Shown here piece by piece: positions 37,565 through 39,883 of a stretch of DNA of 39,883 bases; the first letter of the stretch is position 1; each line of letters begins with the position of its first letter. Under the pieces are notes generated by a model that was not told the DNA's origin, searched no databases, and saw nothing but the letters and a program-made list of their open reading frames with translations. Source of the stretch: an uncultured Anaerolineaceae bacterium (lineage in GTDB: Bacteria; Chloroflexota; Anaerolineae; Anaerolineales; Anaerolineaceae). Made by a program: the position numbers and the translations under genes. The stretch covers positions 1 through 39,883 of the forward strand of contig CALCNO010000121.1 of NCBI GenBank assembly GCA_937897615.1. Reading direction: 5' to 3'.

Positions 37565-39301
37565 TTGAAAAAAGCATCATTTTTGCTGGCGCTTGCTCTT
37601 TGTGTGACCTTGGCGGGCTGCCAGAAACCTGAACTTGTAACCCCAACCACTTTTTTGCCTGCAACTGAAATTCCATTGCCTGTTGCCAGCGTAACGCTGG
37701 CGCCCACGCCCACTGCCACACAGCCTGTAACGCAGGAAATAGTCGTAACCACTGACCAGGATATTCTGGATGGAGATACTGCTAATTTTGCTGCCTTGCT
37801 GGCAGCGCCGGGCACGGATGGGGCGATCTCGCTGCGCGAGGCTGTTGAGGCCGCCAATTACACTGAAGGTCCAAAGCGCATTGTGTTCTCTCCTACGCTG
37901 AACGGCGCAACGCTGTACCTGGGCCAGCCGCAGCGCTACGAAGAGCCGCGCCTGCTGTTGACGGCAGACCAGCTCTCTTTGAGTGGCGATGTGGATGGAG
38001 ATGGCGTGAGCGACGTTACCCTGGATGGGAGTGCCCTTGACACCAACTACTCGATGGCTTTTATCATCAATGCCTCGCAAATCACGCTTGAGCACCTGCA
38101 ATTCAACGCCTTTCACAATTTTGCTATTGCTATTGCCTGCGTGGATGATGCCTGTGGTCAGCGCGCGTACACGCAGATCATCCTGCGCAACAATGTGATC
38201 AATTCAGACGTGGGGGGCGGCGGTATCCTGCTGGCTCCGCTTAAAATTGTCTCGGATATGGCGGACCCAACCCTGTTCTCTCACATCTCCATCTCGGATG
38301 TGCAAATTGTGGAAAACCAGATCGCAGTGCGCAATGGCGGCAACGGTGGCATTTTCATTATGGCGGCTGGCGCCGGTGGTTCGGATAACCGCTTATCTAA
38401 CCTGTTGATCCACGGCAATACCATTGCTTCGCCGGGCGCTACCATCACCGTCAATGCGGCTGACGGCAGCAGTTACTATTTCCGCCTTCCGGGAGAGGAG
38501 AGATTCTCAGACCGCAACCTGGTAGAGCAGGTGGAGATCAGTTCCAATACCTTGAATCCTGAAGGCATAGGCGGCGACAGCGCGCGCCCCGCCGGTGTGA
38601 TGATAATTGCCGGCAACTTTGGCAACAGCGATAACACCATCCGCGGCGTGCGGATTGCGGATAATACCATCAGCGCCAGCGCCGAACACATGGTCACCCT
38701 TAACCCCACCAATAATGACGTGCTGGGCGGCTTGCCATTAACCACACGTGCTGCCATTGGCAACGCGATCGAGAATGTTGAAATTTCAGGCAATACCAGC
38801 CATGCGGATTCTTCCGCTTTTTCGCTACTGGCTGCTTCCGGGCAGGACCCGGCGCCGCGCGGCGCAACCGGGCGGCTCTCGCATATCTGGATTCACGATA
38901 ACCAGATTCTGGATTACAAGTGGGAAGGGATCGATATTTTCACGGGGGTGGGCGAAAGCGATAACCTGATCGAAGATGTGGTGATCGAGAAGAATACCTT
39001 CACCGCGCTGGATATCACTAAGGGGCAGGCGTTGTTTGTTTATGCGGGCGGTTGCAGCGGCTGCGCCCGGCCTTCGGCGCGCAACCAGATTCTGGGATTG
39101 GTGATCCGCGAGAATGTGGTCAACGGCAATGATTTTGCTTTCATCTACGGGGGCATGGGAGATTACGCCAGCGACAACACTGTGGAATTTTACCTGGGTG
39201 AGAATACCCTCAATCCGGCTGAAGCGCGAATCGATGTCTCCGACTTTGTTGGCATGAATAACTCTGGCAACCGCATGATCCGGCTGGAACAAGCTCCCTG
39301 A
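37565..39301 (+). CDS. Lipoprotein with CSLREA-type motif and right-handed beta-helix repeats
   Basis: The TTG start at 37565 lies 5 bases after a perfect AGGAGG (37554-37559), giving 578 residues. The signal peptide ends in lipobox LAGC (Cys about residue 19), followed by a Thr/Pro linker. DGAISLREAVEAANYTEGPK at about residue 90 is the CSLREA-type motif common at the start of secreted repeat proteins. From about 160 on, short Asn/Ile/Gly-rich repeats (NLLIHGNTIASPGATITVNA, VEISSNTLNPEGIGGD, IRGVRIADNTISASAEHM) suggest a parallel beta-helix, as in pectate-lyase-like proteins. No catalytic residues can be named. It is exposed on the cell surface. Confidence 0.8.
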   Translation: MKKASFLLALALCVTLAGCQKPELVTPTTFLPATEIPLPVASVTLAPTPTATQPVTQEIVVTTDQDILDGDTANFAALLAAPGTDGAISLREAVEAANYTEGPKRIVFSPTLNGATLYLGQPQRYEEPRLLLTADQLSLSGDVDGDGVSDVTLDGSALDTNYSMAFIINASQITLEHLQFNAFHNFAIAIACVDDACGQRAYTQIILRNNVINSDVGGGGILLAPLKIVSDMADPTLFSHISISDVQIVENQIAVRNGGNGGIFIMAAGAGGSDNRLSNLLIHGNTIASPGATITVNAADGSSYYFRLPGEERFSDRNLVEQVEISSNTLNPEGIGGDSARPAGVMIIAGNFGNSDNTIRGVRIADNTISASAEHMVTLNPTNNDVLGGLPLTTRAAIGNAIENVEISGNTSHADSSAFSLLAASGQDPAPRGATGRLSHIWIHDNQILDYKWEGIDIFTGVGESDNLIEDVVIEKNTFTALDITKGQALFVYAGGCSGCARPSARNQILGLVIRENVVNGNDFAFIYGGMGDYASDNTVEFYLGENTLNPAEARIDVSDFVGMNNSGNRMIRLEQAP

Positions 39302-39321
39302 CCTGGCCGAACGCTCTGATA

Positions 39322-39348
39322 CACTCCCACGGCACGTTTGTGGGAGTG
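39322..39348 (+). repeat. Hairpin after the beta-helix gene, no T run
   Basis: CACTCCCAC (39322-39330) and GTGGGAGTG (39340-39348) form a perfect 9-bp stem with loop GGCACGTTT. Only two T follow, so it is a weak terminator at best. Confidence 0.5.
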
Positions 39349-39385
39349 GTTGCGCGCTAATCCGCTTGCCCCGGGCACAATCGGG

Positions 39386-39391
39386 TATACT
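39386..39391 (+). promoter_or_regulatory. Possible -10 element for the mutase gene
   Basis: TATACT lies 31 bases before the ATG at 39423. No good -35 is found at 16-18 bases; TTGCCC at 39366-39371 is only 14 bases away. Confidence 0.35.
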
Positions 39392-39422
39392 CAATTTAAC
39401 AGATCACTTTGATGAGGAAAAT

Positions 39423-39883
39423 ATGACAGTAGAGAGCGAGTTTGAACGCTGGCAGGAGCAGGTTGCTAAACCATCGGTCGAAAAATTCAAAGAGCGCAAG
39501 GAAGAATTCCTCAGCCCATCGGGTATTCCCTTGCCGCGCGTGGGGGTTCCCGGCGGCGGAGATTACCTGGCGGATTCCGGCTTCCCCGGCGAGTATCCCT
39601 TTACGCGCGGGGTGCAGCCCACCATGTATCGCAGCCGCTTTTGGACCATGCGCCAGTACGCCGGTTTCGCTTCGGCGCAGGAATCCAACAAGCGCTATCG
39701 CTATCTGTTGGAGCAGGGCCAGACTGGCCTCTCGGTAGCCTTTGATCTGCCCACGCAGATCGGTTACGATGCCGATGACCCCATGTCTTTGGGCGAGGTG
39801 GGCAAGGTGGGGGTATCCATTTCCTCCCTGCGCGATATGCAGACTCTCTTTGACCAGATCCCGCTCGATAAAGTATCCACCAG
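39423..39883 (+). CDS. Methylmalonyl-CoA mutase-type large subunit, N-terminal part (3'-truncated)
   Basis: ATG 39423 follows GAGG, and the frame stays open to the window end (153 full codons). The sequence includes GEYPFTRGVQPTMYRSRFWT, MRQYAGFASAQESNKRYRYL, LEQGQTGLSVAFDLPTQIGY and the ending DQIPLDKVST, which match the substrate-binding TIM barrel of methylmalonyl-CoA mutase large subunits. These use adenosylcobalamin, bound by a domain or partner not in the window, to rearrange acyl-CoA skeletons. Isobutyryl- or ethylmalonyl-CoA mutases share these motifs, so the substrate cannot be fixed from this part. Confidence 0.95.
   Translation, partial: MTVESEFERWQEQVAKPSVEKFKERKEEFLSPSGIPLPRVGVPGGGDYLADSGFPGEYPFTRGVQPTMYRSRFWTMRQYAGFASAQESNKRYRYLLEQGQTGLSVAFDLPTQIGYDADDPMSLGEVGKVGVSISSLRDMQTLFDQIPLDKVST

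Noticed and set aside
39442..39738. Open frame of 98 codons in another frame within the mutase gene
   Set aside because: The frame starting at 39423 encodes strongly conserved mutase sequence through the same bases.

Overview
The window is a stretch of bacterial chromosome that looks like Chloroflexota, most likely class Anaerolineae. The supporting signs are lipoproteins with long Thr/Pro/Ala linkers behind the lipobox, a fused formiminotransferase-cyclodeaminase, an ATP-cone/uridine-kinase-type protein, a DUF5667-type protein paired with an ECF sigma factor, and a RodZ-like protein with two helix-turn-helix units. This placement is inference from gene content and style. No marker could be searched.

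Region 1 (1-17178) is a long ribosomal protein superoperon on the + strand: the end of tuf, then rpsJ-rplC-rplD-rplW-rplB-rpsS-rplV-rpsC-rplP-rpmC-rpsQ-rplN-rplX-rplE-rpsZ-rpsH-rplF-rplR-rpsE-rpmD-rplO-secY-adk-map-rpmJ-rpsM-rpsK-rpsD-rpoA-rplQ-truA-rplM-rpsI. The order is the classical str/S10/spc/alpha/L13 order, except that infA is missing between map and rpmJ. It encodes ribosomal proteins, the core translocon subunit, adenylate kinase, methionine aminopeptidase and RNA polymerase alpha. Candidate internal promoters precede rplC and rpmJ. Unusually structured spacers precede rplC, rpsC, rpsK and rpoA. A hairpin with a U-rich tail follows rpsI, and right behind it lies a separate 70-nt imperfect palindrome.

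Region 2 (17283-24351, + strand) holds metabolism and envelope genes: a two-domain MazG-type pyrophosphohydrolase with a short odd N-terminal domain, fused FtcD-FchA (folate one-carbon metabolism), dCTP deaminase, a NodB-like deacetylase lipoprotein, and an ATP-cone/P-loop kinase translationally coupled to a polytopic membrane protein. A strong terminator closes it.

Region 3 (24372-29943): on the - strand, an ECF sigma factor and an overlapping one-pass DUF5667-type protein. On the + strand, a possibly leaderless dual-specificity phosphatase, rplI (L9) behind a very good sigma-70 promoter, a RodZ-like cell-shape protein whose start codon sits just after an intrinsic terminator, and rimO.

Region 4 (29942-39883) has short divergent and convergent units separated by bidirectional terminators: a TPR-like membrane protein and murJ (-), an RsmI-like methyltransferase (+), tRNA-Glu(TTC) with its own promoter (-), a lipoprotein fusing a TolB-like propeller to a sugar-binding-protein-like domain (+), a cation:proton antiporter coupled to a PII-like protein (-), a CSLREA/beta-helix lipoprotein (+), and the start of a methylmalonyl-CoA mutase-type large subunit (+), cut by the window end.

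The best candidates for something undescribed are the antiporter/PII-like pair, the propeller-binding-protein fusion, the structured rplC leader and the 70-nt palindrome upstream of mazG. No gene-free stretch exceeds 300 bases. No CRISPR array, insertion sequence, phage gene or rRNA gene was seen.
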